61,533 nucleotides of DNA from Jejuia rubra. GTDB taxonomy: Bacteria; Bacteroidota; Bacteroidia; Flavobacteriales; Flavobacteriaceae. Positions 10,001-18,390 of this stretch are shown here, one piece after another. Under the pieces are notes generated by a model that saw only the letters and a list, made by a program, of their open reading frames with translations, was not told the DNA's origin and ran no database searches. A program made the translations under genes and the position numbers. Every line of letters begins with the position of its first letter. Positions within the stretch are counted from its first letter, which is position 1. Location of the stretch: assembly GCF_042684665.1 (NCBI RefSeq), contig NZ_JBHULY010000003.1, positions 1-61,533 of the forward strand, written 5' to 3'.

Positions 10001-10095
10001 CAGGAAATAGAAACAGTAATGTAAATCGAGGATTTGATTATGGTAACTACCCCAATATAGAATCAATTACTTTTAGCGTAAATCTTAAGTTTTAA
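7066..10095 (+). CDS. SusC/RagA-type TonB-dependent outer-membrane transporter
   Basis: The 1009-residue pore of the SusCD glycan importer, driven by TonB. A signal peptide ends at SASA-QE. A carboxypeptidase-D-like regulatory domain follows (about 26-105, with SYVGYKSLEV), then the SusC signature DEVVVVGYGTRKKSDLTGSV, a plug domain (about 115-230, ending GVILVTTKKG) and a 22-strand barrel with a typical C-terminal aromatic end (FSVNLKF). Full length for the family. The TonB box is probably within DEVVVVGYG. It starts the operon susC-susD-GH88-GH2, in which every gap is 16 bases or less, and should be induced by the HTCS immediately upstream. Confidence 0.96.
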   Translation: MKKTKQLKKTLFLLLSFCFVLSASAQERTIAGTVTSKTDGLTLPGVNVIVKGTTNGASTDFDGNYSISVTEENTILVFSYVGYKSLEVSVGSSNQINVQLEEDLAALDEVVVVGYGTRKKSDLTGSVSSVKSEEMTAFPVLDAQQALQGRAAGVAVQSNNGGEPGAPISVVIRGNTSVNGSSAALVVVDGFVGATYPQPGDIASVEVLKDASATAIYGSRGANGVILVTTKKGKKGKMTVELNSNYAIQTTSNRLDLLNASQFADYNRLINPAYTQGAENTDWQDLIFTTGHTTNHQLSFSGGSDKMNYYISGNYFDQDGVVINSGFERFSFLTNIDAQINDKLKIGFNAFGSRSNKDGVSSQADSGGRGSGDVISIAYRFVPDIGILDENGNNTFNPVGDNIDNPFAVATERVDETTEDRYRANFYGEYKILDNLVFKSTFGFNSRNETRGQFTPSTLITSAGDVGGVASIDNLKSNTLLTENYLTYTAAIGKGNITALVGFSYQKDEELTNSTGAQGFITNSTAYLNLGTASVPLLPESFFRDRELQSMYGRINYSYDDRYLITLTARRDGSSVFAKNNKYAFFPSGAIGWKISNEAFLKDNATISNLKLRASYGSSGNPSITEFQSFSTFTPIYTAVGDQTVNAVVPGRPANPDLKWETSNQANIGIDLGLWKNRVSLSLDYYNIETNDLVLRNSSTAEYTGFLEPAFFANIGELSNTGFEVVLSTRNISTDNFSWSTDFNWSRNRNEIVKLAVSGEDLFLDSAAPGHFLQDETHILREGEPIGQFFGYEYRGVYQGGELPEGTATFSGAVAGDELFTDVEVDGVSDGVINSADRKIIGDPNQDWTFGLNNTFRYKDFDLGIFFQGAIGGDIYSFTLSELASGGSNATTEALNAWTPSNTNTNVPRVSARERRINSRFVYDGGYVRLKNIVLGYSLPDQVADKLGMDNVRLSLSGQNLLTITDYPGTDPEVSYQASGNRNSNVNRGFDYGNYPNIESITFSVNLKF

Positions 10096-10106
10096 AAAAA
10101 AGAACA

Positions 10107-11621
10107 ATGAAAAAAATCAAATATTTAATAATACTGTTGGTCTTGCCTATTATAGGTTGTACAGACTTAGAAGAAGAACTCAAATCTGAATTATCTCCCA
10201 ACGGTTTCATAAAATCTATAGACGATGTTCAAACTACTATCAATGGTAGTTACGGTAATATGGCAACAGAGGCGTTTTGGGGAAGAAAGTTTTCTTTACC
10301 ATTACTGCTAAGAAGTGATATGGTTGGTATTGGAGATCAAGGTACTGCAGGAAGACGGAAAGATCATGATAATTTTGCCGTTGCAGATGATAACGGAATG
10401 ATTACTGCATTTTGGCCAAGAACATATCAAATTATAGCAGGAGCAAACGAGGCTATTGTTGGAGAAAGTAATTTGAATTTATCAGATGAACTTTCAAAGC
10501 CAGTTGTCGCACAAGCATATTTTGTGCGAGCTTATACTTATTTTCATTTAGTAAGATTGTTTGGAGATATACCTTATATAGATACTCCAGTTGCAGTTAT
10601 AACTGACGCAAATCAAATATCTAAAACTCCTGAGACTACGGTTTACGATAATATTATTGCAGATTTGGAGTTTGCTAAACAATGGTTGCCAGATAGCCAG
10701 CCTTCTTCAGGGTTGCCATCTAAAGCAACAGCTGCGGCATATCTGGCTTTAGTTTATTTAACTATTGAGGATTTTCAAAATGCCTATGATGAAGCGAAAT
10801 TTGTAATTGATAATGAAGGTAGATTTGATTTAGAGCTTGCAACTGATTTTCAAGATTTATTTGATCCAACTAAGCAGGGAGGTTTAAAAGAAGCGCTATT
10901 TACCATTGATCATAATGGCTTTAGAGATGGTAACTACGGACAAGATTATATGCCTGCACTTACAGGTATAAGAAGAAATGAATTTGGTAATATAGGTGGC
11001 GGATGGTCAGTTGCTGTGCCAAGTATAGAAGTATATAACAGATGGGATGGTAGAGATTACAGAAAAGCCGTAAGTTTAGATACTACTGGAGTTTTTAATG
11101 GAGCAGTTGATGAATTTATGAATTTCCCAACATACGATGCTAGAAACATTCAAAGTGCCTATATCGCTAAATACGCTAGATTTACCGGGCAAACTTCAAA
11201 TGGTAATGGTAGAGGCTCAGAACATAATTACGCACAATTACGCTACGCTGAAGTATTGTTGATTGCTGCTGAGGCATTGAATGAAGTGACTCCAGGTACT
11301 ACGGAAGCAGATGGTTATGTAAATAGAGTTAGGGCTCGAGCACGAAATGGAAACGGTTCTAGCTTCCCAGCAGATGTTACTCCTGGAATGTCTCAGGTAG
11401 ATTTTAGAAATATGGTATTAGAGGAGCGCAGATGGGAATTAGCTTTTGAGTTTAAACGTTGGTACGATATTAAGAGACGTGATTTAGGAGCCACAGCATT
11501 TGGTGTTGGTGGTTTTGAGGAAAGACCAAATTTTACAGCATCAAGAGATTACTTGTACCCACTTCCTAACGATGAAATACAACGTAACCCGAACTTAGAA
11601 CCTCAGAATCCTGGATACTAA
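10107..11621 (+). CDS. SusD/RagB-type surface glycan-binding lipoprotein
   Basis: A 504-residue partner of SusC: the lipid-anchored lid that captures oligosaccharides at the cell surface. The signal sequence ends in a lipobox, PIIGC, with the Cys followed by acidic residues (TDLEEEL), which suits the Bacteroidetes surface-export signal. The TPR-like N-terminal half contains AQAYFVRAYTYFHLVRLFG, a hallmark helix of the family, and the C-terminus has RRWELAFEFKRWYDIKRR and the YPLPNDEIQRNPNL end. It begins 11 bases after susC. Ligand specificity cannot be read from sequence. Confidence 0.95.
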   Translation: MKKIKYLIILLVLPIIGCTDLEEELKSELSPNGFIKSIDDVQTTINGSYGNMATEAFWGRKFSLPLLLRSDMVGIGDQGTAGRRKDHDNFAVADDNGMITAFWPRTYQIIAGANEAIVGESNLNLSDELSKPVVAQAYFVRAYTYFHLVRLFGDIPYIDTPVAVITDANQISKTPETTVYDNIIADLEFAKQWLPDSQPSSGLPSKATAAAYLALVYLTIEDFQNAYDEAKFVIDNEGRFDLELATDFQDLFDPTKQGGLKEALFTIDHNGFRDGNYGQDYMPALTGIRRNEFGNIGGGWSVAVPSIEVYNRWDGRDYRKAVSLDTTGVFNGAVDEFMNFPTYDARNIQSAYIAKYARFTGQTSNGNGRGSEHNYAQLRYAEVLLIAAEALNEVTPGTTEADGYVNRVRARARNGNGSSFPADVTPGMSQVDFRNMVLEERRWELAFEFKRWYDIKRRDLGATAFGVGGFEERPNFTASRDYLYPLPNDEIQRNPNLEPQNPGY

Positions 11622-11637
11622 ATCAGAGTTTTGTTTG

Positions 11638-12819
11638 ATGTTTAGAGTTAGTTTTTTATTAATTATCCTTGGATTTACATGTGTGTCATGTAAATCTGAG
11701 GATAAAAAAAATAAGGATACTTCAAGACTAACCATAGATGAGCTGCTCGAAGTTAGATATTCTAAGTTTCTTGATTATGGTCTAGATTCATTAGCCTTTG
11801 CAAGAAGTTATTCCCATAAGGAAAAAGCAATCAATAAACGACCTTCAAAAGATTGGACTAGCGGTTTTTTTGCTGGCAACTTTTGGCAAATCTATAAACT
11901 TACGGGCAACGAAGCCTTTAAAGAGCGAGCTAAGGCATGGACGGCCTTTGTGGAGCGTGAAAAGTTTAATGCGGGAACGCATGACATGGGCTTTAAGATA
12001 TTTTGCTCATTTGGGGAAGGCTTAGGTGTTGAGCATAATCCAGTCTATAAAGATATTATTGTACAAAGTGCAAAAACATTGAGTACCCGATATAATCCGC
12101 AAATTAAAAGTATTCGCTCATGGGATTTCAATAAAGATAAATGGCAATTCCCAGTGATTATTGATAATATGATGAATTTAGAATTGCTTTTTGAAGCCAC
12201 CAAAATCACAGGTGATAGTACTTACCATAATATTGCTGTAAATCATGCCAATACTACGATGAAAAATCATTTCAGATCAGATCATAGTACGTGGCATGTA
12301 CTGGATTATGATACCATTTCGGGGCAAGTTAGAAGCCGTGTTACCCATCAAGGTTTTGGTGATGAAACGGCTTGGGCCAGAGGGCAAGGTTGGGCTATCA
12401 ATGGTTTTACAATGGTCTATCGGTACACAAAGGATAAAAAATATTTGGATCGTGCCGAAAAAACGGCCAATTATTTTATTCATCATAAAAATATGCCAAA
12501 GGATGGCATTCCCTATTGGGATTTTGACCATCCGGATATTCCGAATACCTCGCGCGACGTGTCGGCAGCGGCCATTGTGGCTTCGGCATTAGTAGAGATG
12601 TATCAGTACACTAAAAACGAGGACTATATTGGATATAGTAAAAAAGTGGTGAATAGTTTAAAATCCAGAAACTACATGCTTCCAAAAGATTTGGATGTTC
12701 CATTTATTTTGGACCACAGCTTCGGTGATTGGTCCCAACGTCATGAAATGGACGAGCCAATTGTTTACGGCGACTATTACTTCTTGCAAACTATGTTAAG
12801 GTTAAAAACTTTAAATTAG
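11638..12819 (+). CDS. Unsaturated glucuronyl hydrolase, GH88 family lipoprotein
   Basis: This removes the 4,5-unsaturated uronic acid that polysaccharide lyases leave at the non-reducing end of oligosaccharides, by hydrating the double bond. The family's two acidic residues are visible: D116 in THDMGFKI and D176 in VIIDNMMNLELLFEA, about the same distance apart as in the Bacillus enzyme. The motif HQGFGDETAWARGQGWA is also diagnostic. The N-terminus is a lipoprotein signal (FTCVSC), so it is periplasmic and membrane-anchored. The ATG at 11638 is preferred over a TTG three bases earlier. It lies 16 bases after susD and implies that the locus degrades a uronic-acid-containing glycan, although no lyase is encoded in the window. 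Confidence 0.9.
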   Translation: MFRVSFLLIILGFTCVSCKSEDKKNKDTSRLTIDELLEVRYSKFLDYGLDSLAFARSYSHKEKAINKRPSKDWTSGFFAGNFWQIYKLTGNEAFKERAKAWTAFVEREKFNAGTHDMGFKIFCSFGEGLGVEHNPVYKDIIVQSAKTLSTRYNPQIKSIRSWDFNKDKWQFPVIIDNMMNLELLFEATKITGDSTYHNIAVNHANTTMKNHFRSDHSTWHVLDYDTISGQVRSRVTHQGFGDETAWARGQGWAINGFTMVYRYTKDKKYLDRAEKTANYFIHHKNMPKDGIPYWDFDHPDIPNTSRDVSAAAIVASALVEMYQYTKNEDYIGYSKKVVNSLKSRNYMLPKDLDVPFILDHSFGDWSQRHEMDEPIVYGDYYFLQTMLRLKTLN

Positions 12820-12823
12820 AACA

Positions 12824-15235
12824 ATGAAAGAAAATATTTCCCATTTAGCTCTTATAGTCTTGTGTGTTTTATTAATGGGCTGTAATTCGTCAACAGATGG
12901 GTTAGCAAAATCACGTTCCATAATAAATATCAATAATGATTGGCTTTATTTAGAAAACAATTCCAATACCATAATTGATGTTTTGCATGAAAATAATTGG
13001 CAAGAAATTAATTTGCCACATACTTGGAACGCACTTGATGCAACCGACATTGTCCCGGGATATAGAAGAAGCGCAAGCTGGTATAAAAAAAACCTTGCCA
13101 TAGAGAAGATTGATTCAGGCTATAACTATCAATTATATTTTGAGGGGGCTAACGTAGAAAGCGAAGTTTTTGTTAACGGTAATAAAGTTGGGGGGCATAT
13201 TGGGGGCTATATTGGTTTTTCTGTTGATATTACGGATGTAATAAAAAGTGGAAGCAATGAAGTTTTGGTTAGAGTTGATAATAGTTATAATCCAGAGGTG
13301 ATTCCTTCTCAAAAAAGCGATTTTTTCATTTTTGGAGGTATTACAAGGGATGTTTGGCTAGAAACACTTCCAAAGCAACATCTTTCGAATTTAAAAATTT
13401 CAACCCCTGAAGTTTCTGAGACTAATGCCGAATTATTGGCTGAAGTATCGGTGAATAATTCAGGTTTAGATTCTAAAGTGAAAGCTTCCATATTTGATAA
13501 TGAAGGCAATGAAGTTTCATCTTCGTTTTTTGATATTGTAGAGGGTAGGTCAAATATTATGTTTAAAAATATTCAAAATCCCAAACTTTGGCATACATCT
13601 TCCCCAAATTTATATACCCTTAAAGTCAAATTGTTTGATGGCAATGACACAAAGGATGAATTGTCCGAAAAAGTCGGTTTTAGATGGTTTGAATTTAAAG
13701 ACCATGGAGCTTTTTACCTAAATGGTGAACGTTTGCTACTGAGAGGTACCCACAGGCATGAGGAGCATGCGGGTGTTGGTGCAGCTATGAGTAATGCGCA
13801 GCATAGAGCCGATATGCAACTTATAAAAAGCATGGGGGCTAACTTTGTTCGTTTGGCTCATTATCCGCAAGACCCTGAGGTTTATAAGGCCTGTGACGAG
13901 TTAGGTTTATTGGTATGGGACGAATTACCATGGTGCCGTGGCGGTGTTGGCAATGATACGTGGAAAACCAACACTAAAACTATGCTAAAAGAAATCATTG
14001 AGCAGAATTACAATCACCCCAGTATTATATTATGGTCTTTGGGCAACGAGATTTATTGGTTGCCCGATTTTGAAGACGGAGACAATCCTGAAAATATTAA
14101 TGCCTTTTTGAAGGAATTGAACGATTATGCCCATGAATTAGATCCTTCGAGAAAAACAGCGATTAGAAAGTACTATGAAGGTGCGGATATCGTGGATGTG
14201 TTTTCTCCCTCTATATGGTCTGGCTGGTATTCGGGTAGCTATAAAAGTTATCAAAAGGCCATTGATCAATATAAAAAGCAATATCCACATTTTTTACATG
14301 CCGAATACGGCGGATCCAGTCATGTAGGCAGGCATTCCGAAAATCCAATAACAGGCGAAGGTAAAATACAGTCCGATGGCTGGGAAGAGGCTATAGTCCA
14401 AACTGATGTAGCCAATATTGCCCAAATTGGGGATTGGAGCGAAAATTATATTGTGGACCTGTTCGACTGGCATTTGAGGATTTCGGAGAACGATTCAACA
14501 TTTGTCGGGAACATCCAATGGGCATTTAAGGATTTTGGAACACCTTTAAGACCCGAAAATGCCATTCCTTATATGAATCAAAAGGGTCTAGTCGATCGAG
14601 CGGGGAAACCAAAGGATGCCTTTTATGTTTTTAAGAGCTATTGGAGTGATGAACCCTTTGCTTATATAGAATCCCATACTTGGAAAGAAAGACAGGGGCC
14701 AAAGGGAAAGGCAAGAAATATCAGTGTTTATAGTAATTGCGACGAAGTTGAACTTTTACAAAACGGTAAAAGTTTGGGGACGAGGAAAAGGAATACGCTT
14801 GAATTTCCGGCATCGGGGCTGAATTGGGACGTTAGCTTTGTTAATGGTTCAAACGGCTTTAAAGCAATAGGTAAGACTAGGGCAGGGGATACTGTTAGTG
14901 ACACAATTAATATAAACTATAGGTATGTAAAAAACAGCAAAGCACGATCCTTAAAGCTAGATTATAAAGTCATGGATAACGGAAATTATCTCATTACCGC
15001 CATAGCAATAGACGGGCAGGGTCTAAGATGTTTGGATTATGAGGAAAAAGTATATTTTCAGTGCCTAAACGGCGGAGAGGCAAAAGTCAGTCAAGGCACC
15101 CCTACGGGGAGCGAAGTTATTGAAATGGCCAATGGGCAGGCGTCTATCGAAATCCTGAGACATTCAGAAGATAAACAGTTGCAGGTTATGGTGCTTAATC
15201 AAAGCTTTAAAGGGACTTATCTGAATATTGAATAA
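12824..15235 (+). CDS. Glycoside hydrolase family 2 (beta-galactosidase/beta-glucuronidase type) lipoprotein
   Basis: An 803-residue retaining exo-glycosidase. The signal peptide ends in a lipobox, LLMGC. A sugar-binding jelly roll (about 35-180, including INLPHTWNA and YFEGANVESEVFVNG), an Ig-like domain (about 185-290) and a TIM barrel follow. The acid/base is E409 in ILWSLGNEIYW; the nucleophile is E494 in LHAEYGGSS. A C-terminal DUF4982-like/Ig region (about 615-800) completes it. It is the last gene of the operon, 4 bases after GH88. GH2 covers galactosidases, glucuronidases and mannosidases, so the sugar is not fixed; in this context a beta-galactosidase or beta-glucuronidase trimming the lyase oligosaccharide is most likely. 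Confidence 0.9.
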   Translation: MKENISHLALIVLCVLLMGCNSSTDGLAKSRSIININNDWLYLENNSNTIIDVLHENNWQEINLPHTWNALDATDIVPGYRRSASWYKKNLAIEKIDSGYNYQLYFEGANVESEVFVNGNKVGGHIGGYIGFSVDITDVIKSGSNEVLVRVDNSYNPEVIPSQKSDFFIFGGITRDVWLETLPKQHLSNLKISTPEVSETNAELLAEVSVNNSGLDSKVKASIFDNEGNEVSSSFFDIVEGRSNIMFKNIQNPKLWHTSSPNLYTLKVKLFDGNDTKDELSEKVGFRWFEFKDHGAFYLNGERLLLRGTHRHEEHAGVGAAMSNAQHRADMQLIKSMGANFVRLAHYPQDPEVYKACDELGLLVWDELPWCRGGVGNDTWKTNTKTMLKEIIEQNYNHPSIILWSLGNEIYWLPDFEDGDNPENINAFLKELNDYAHELDPSRKTAIRKYYEGADIVDVFSPSIWSGWYSGSYKSYQKAIDQYKKQYPHFLHAEYGGSSHVGRHSENPITGEGKIQSDGWEEAIVQTDVANIAQIGDWSENYIVDLFDWHLRISENDSTFVGNIQWAFKDFGTPLRPENAIPYMNQKGLVDRAGKPKDAFYVFKSYWSDEPFAYIESHTWKERQGPKGKARNISVYSNCDEVELLQNGKSLGTRKRNTLEFPASGLNWDVSFVNGSNGFKAIGKTRAGDTVSDTININYRYVKNSKARSLKLDYKVMDNGNYLITAIAIDGQGLRCLDYEEKVYFQCLNGGEAKVSQGTPTGSEVIEMANGQASIEILRHSEDKQLQVMVLNQSFKGTYLNIE

Positions 15236-15580
15236 AAAAATCAACTTGAGGCCCGAAGGCTGAATCGCTTGTTTATTCCCTTTCAGCTTATGGTATTTCG
15301 CCTTGAGTCCGTTTTATTTCATTTGCACTGGCTATTTCGAAACGTTTTGGAAGCACTCAAGTTATTTAAAAGAAATTATTTGTATGCTACTAATAGGCTA
15401 ATGGTTAAATAGACCTATCGACAATCCGGTTAAATCAAACTGAAAGAGTTGTTTTTAGATATGAAACTGACCTCTACTCTTTTTACCTTTTCTTTTTAAA
15501 GGGGGTGTTCCTTTAATCCTCACGACCAATAATGGGGAATATTTGTTTTGTTTTTTAAACTAAAGTTTTTCGGATTCTTC
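15236..15580. other. Gene-free stretch after the PUL
   Basis: About 345 bases between the convergent GH2 gene and the small HTH gene. No credible ORF or RNA gene was seen. No strong hairpin with a T-run follows GH2; weak GC-rich short repeats (gaggcccgaaggc, cgccttgag) lie at 15246-15310. Confidence 0.5.
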
Positions 15581-15811
15581 TCAGCCAATTTTGAGAGCTC
15601 CTAACTCTACAGCTTTCGTAACTACGAAGTACGTGTTTTTATCCAAGGGAATATCCAGTTTTTGTCGTACCCTTCGCATATAAGTAGAGATGGTTTTCTC
15701 GTTTAGCGGGTTACCATTTTTGTCAGTCATCTGTTTAGCAATGTCCTTGTTTTTTAACCCTTTAGCAGTTAGGTTGAGTGCCAATTGCTCGTTTTTGCTT
15801 AACTTTTTCAT
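15581..15811 (-). CDS. Stand-alone LuxR/GerE-type HTH protein, 76 residues
   Basis: The whole protein is one GerE-like four-helix DNA-binding domain: LSKNEQLALNLTAKGLKNKD opens it, the recognition segment is EKTISTYMRRVRQKLDI, and the last helix is TYFVVTKAVELGAL. There is no receiver or sensor domain and no signal peptide, so it is either a free DNA-binding regulator or the remains of a larger response regulator. It reads in the same direction as the two M28 peptidases and begins 30 bases after the nearer one, so it may be the last gene of that transcript. Its targets are unknown. Confidence 0.8.
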   Translation of the reverse strand: MKKLSKNEQLALNLTAKGLKNKDIAKQMTDKNGNPLNEKTISTYMRRVRQKLDIPLDKNTYFVVTKAVELGALKIG

Positions 15812-15841
15812 AGTGTTTTTTAAATATTTAATTCAGCTAAG

Positions 15842-16852
15842 TTAATCAACTTTTACTCGAGTTTCGCGATTTGCCAGTTCCCAAGCGGTATAAAAAACAA
15901 GTTGCGCCCTTTTTTCAAGTAAATCGTATCTGATTTTATCCGGGGTATCAGTAGGCTTATGGTAATCCTCGTGCACTCCGTTAAAATAAAAGATCACGGG
16001 GATGTTGTGTTTCGCAAAGTTATAATGATCCGACCTGTAATAGAAACGGTTGGGGTCGTTTTCATCGTTGAAGGTATAGTCCAGTTCCATATTTACAGTA
16101 ACCTTGTTGATGGAGTCAGATACCCTGTGTAATTCTTTACTCAGTCTGTCCGAGCCAATAAGGTATACATAATTTGGTTGCTCGTTGTGCTTTTCATCCA
16201 CCCGACCAATCATATCAATATTCAGATTAGCAATGGTGTTTTTTAATGGAAAAATAGGATCTTCATCAGCATAGTACCGCGATCCGAACAATCCGATTTC
16301 CTCACCAGTTACGTGAAGAAACGCAATGGAGCGCTTGGGGCCGTTACCATCATCTTTTGCTTTTTTAAATGCTTCGGCAATTTCTAAAATGGCAACTGTC
16401 CCTGACCCATCGTCATCAGCACCGTTATTGATTTGTCCATCTTCGGATGCCCCAATATGATCAAGATGTGCAGAAATAATAAGAACTTCGTCCGGTTTTT
16501 CACTCCCCTTTATAAAGGCAATCACGTTTTCAGAATCCCTGTCAGCCCTACCTTCAAAGTAATCCTTGGGTATTTCCTGAAAATAGTCATCTTCGGAAAT
16601 CGGCGATGGGATATCATTACTTTTATAAGAGTCCTTTATGTAATTGATTGCTTTTTTTTGCCCGGACTCCCCAGTTTTTCTGCCTTCAAATTCGTCCGAG
16701 GCATAAATATACAAGGCTTCCTTTAACTCCTCTGCCGTAATGGTTTTAGCATAGCCTTCTGGATTGACAATCTTATTTGCCTTTTTGTTTTGTGAATTAC
16801 TACAGGTTAAGATTAGAGCCGACAAAGCCAGCAAACTGGTTAATTTTTTCAT
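15842..16852 (-). CDS. M28-family metallopeptidase lipoprotein (copy 1 of a tandem pair)
   Basis: A 336-residue di-zinc exopeptidase, likely periplasmic: the signal peptide ends LILTCSNS, a lipobox. Zinc-site motifs are present in order: SAHLDHIGAS (His and the following Asp), NNGADDDGSGTV (bridging Asp), TGEEIGLFGS (catalytic Glu and metal Glu), NLNIDMIGR (Asp) and, near the end, FNGVHEDYHKPTDTPDKI (His). This is the full set for an aminopeptidase-type M28 enzyme. It follows its paralogue by 16 bases with nearly the same architecture and C-terminal layout, a local duplication. Confidence 0.92.
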   Translation of the reverse strand: MKKLTSLLALSALILTCSNSQNKKANKIVNPEGYAKTITAEELKEALYIYASDEFEGRKTGESGQKKAINYIKDSYKSNDIPSPISEDDYFQEIPKDYFEGRADRDSENVIAFIKGSEKPDEVLIISAHLDHIGASEDGQINNGADDDGSGTVAILEIAEAFKKAKDDGNGPKRSIAFLHVTGEEIGLFGSRYYADEDPIFPLKNTIANLNIDMIGRVDEKHNEQPNYVYLIGSDRLSKELHRVSDSINKVTVNMELDYTFNDENDPNRFYYRSDHYNFAKHNIPVIFYFNGVHEDYHKPTDTPDKIRYDLLEKRAQLVFYTAWELANRETRVKVD

Positions 16853-16868
16853 CTTTGGTAAATCTTAT

Positions 16869-17918
16869 TTAATTCAAAAATACGTTATTTTCATCAAGAA
16901 CCACTCTTTGTTCTTGATTTGCAATCTGCCATGCGGTTGCAAAAATAAGTTTGGCACGTTTAGTAAGTAACTCGTAATCAATCTTGTCAGGAGTGTCCGT
17001 GGACTTACCATAATCTTCATGTTCTCCACTAAAATAGAAGATTACTGGAACGCCTTCTCTTGCAAAATTGTAGTGGTCTGATCTTGAATAATAATGATTT
17101 CTGTCGTTTAAAGCATTATATTTATAATCCAAATCAATATCTACATATGTGTCGCGTATAGCTTCAGAAGTAAAATGTAGTTCTTTGCTATGTCTGTCAG
17201 AACCAATTACATATATATAGTCCTTGTTGTCGGCATGTCTTTCGTCGCTTCTCCCGATCATGTCAATATTTAAGTTAGCGATAGTATTTTCCAAGGGGAA
17301 GACAGGATTTTGAACATAATACTCAGAGCCAAGTTTGCCCAGTTCTTCGGCAGTAAAATGTGTAAATAAAATACTTCGCTTTGGTGGATGCCCATTTTTA
17401 TAGGCTATTTTAAACGCTTCGGCAATTTCTAGGAGTACCACAGTTCCAGAACCATTATCGTCTGCGCCATAAAAAACTTCTCCATCTTCGATGCCTTCAT
17501 GATCCAGATGTGCGGATAAGACTAATATTTCGTTTGGTTTTTCCGAGCCTTCAATATAGGCTAGAACATTCTCTGAGGCGCCAATGTCATCGGGAAAATA
17601 GGATTTCGAAATACCTTGGAAGTAGTTGTCCCCACCAAAGGGAGATTTAATACCTTGGTCGATATAATAGGATTTCAAAAATTCTGAGGCTTGTCTTTGC
17701 CCTGGTTCTCCAGTTTTTCTACCTTGAAATTCTTCCGAAGCAAAACTGTAGAGCAATCGTTTTAATTCATCCGCAGTAATAGTTTCAGAATAACGTTCTA
17801 CTTCAGCACTGTCTATTAGGGTAATATTATTTTTAATATTTTCTACCCTTTCGGAATACCGAGGGGACGCACATGTACCAACAAGTGATAATAGGAATAA
17901 AATGCTAAAGGTCTTCAT
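16869..17918 (-). CDS. M28-family metallopeptidase (copy 2 of a tandem pair)
   Basis: A 349-residue paralogue of the downstream gene with the same order of zinc-site motifs: SAHLDHEGIEDG, YGADDNGSGTVV, TAEELGKLGS, NLNIDMIGRSDE and FSGEHEDYGKSTDTPDKI. Where copy 1 has the family TGEE, this copy has TAEE; the catalytic Glu is retained. The N-terminus is a signal peptide ending LVGTCAS, a less standard lipobox (Thr before Cys). It probably trims peptides in the periplasm. It begins about 115 bases after the small membrane-protein gene, so it may have its own promoter. Confidence 0.92.
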   Translation of the reverse strand: MKTFSILFLLSLVGTCASPRYSERVENIKNNITLIDSAEVERYSETITADELKRLLYSFASEEFQGRKTGEPGQRQASEFLKSYYIDQGIKSPFGGDNYFQGISKSYFPDDIGASENVLAYIEGSEKPNEILVLSAHLDHEGIEDGEVFYGADDNGSGTVVLLEIAEAFKIAYKNGHPPKRSILFTHFTAEELGKLGSEYYVQNPVFPLENTIANLNIDMIGRSDERHADNKDYIYVIGSDRHSKELHFTSEAIRDTYVDIDLDYKYNALNDRNHYYSRSDHYNFAREGVPVIFYFSGEHEDYGKSTDTPDKIDYELLTKRAKLIFATAWQIANQEQRVVLDENNVFLN

Positions 17919-18033
17919 GTGTAGTCAGTTTTAGTCACATGTAACTCGCAATTGTCCGGATTTGGGCCAATGAAAACTTATGCTCGTTTCATTTTAAAAC
18001 GACGCAAAGATATGAAAAAGTGTAAAAAAGAGA

Positions 18034-18378
18034 CTACTCATCAAGATTAATATCGTCCAGCTCAAGTTCTTCCAATTCCTCAATAGCTTCTTCTTTGGAG
18101 GTTTCTTCTTTTTCAACCAGAGCCTCGGTATTTCCCATTTCGGTCTTTGTGAAAATGGATTTGTAGGTTGTGAGGGCAAGTGCAATTATCGTGAGGAAAA
18201 ATGTAAATTGAATGATTTTTTTTACTCTTCCAGTCTTCTTAGAAAAATAAAACGCCAGTAGCCCAAAAACTAGGGCAGCCACTGCTGGGAAAATAGCCAA
18301 ATTGGAAACAGGCAGAACCGATAAAATGATGGCCAAAATTGAGGTAATCAGTGCCAGAATTGTAAATAATTGTCTCAT
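18034..18378 (-). CDS. Small membrane protein with an acidic tail, unknown function
   Basis: A 114-residue protein with three predicted membrane helices (about 5-22, 28-47 and 56-72) and a strongly acidic C-terminal tail rich in Glu (EKEETSKEEAIEELEELELD). A basic loop, SKKTGRVKK, lies between helices two and three, so the tail may face the periplasm or the cytoplasm depending on the orientation. I do not recognise a named family. It begins 12 bases after the DUF3108 gene, so the two are probably co-transcribed. Confidence 0.7.
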   Translation of the reverse strand: MRQLFTILALITSILAIILSVLPVSNLAIFPAVAALVFGLLAFYFSKKTGRVKKIIQFTFFLTIIALALTTYKSIFTKTEMGNTEALVEKEETSKEEAIEELEELELDDINLDE

Positions 18379-18390
18379 AATGTCAGTCTA

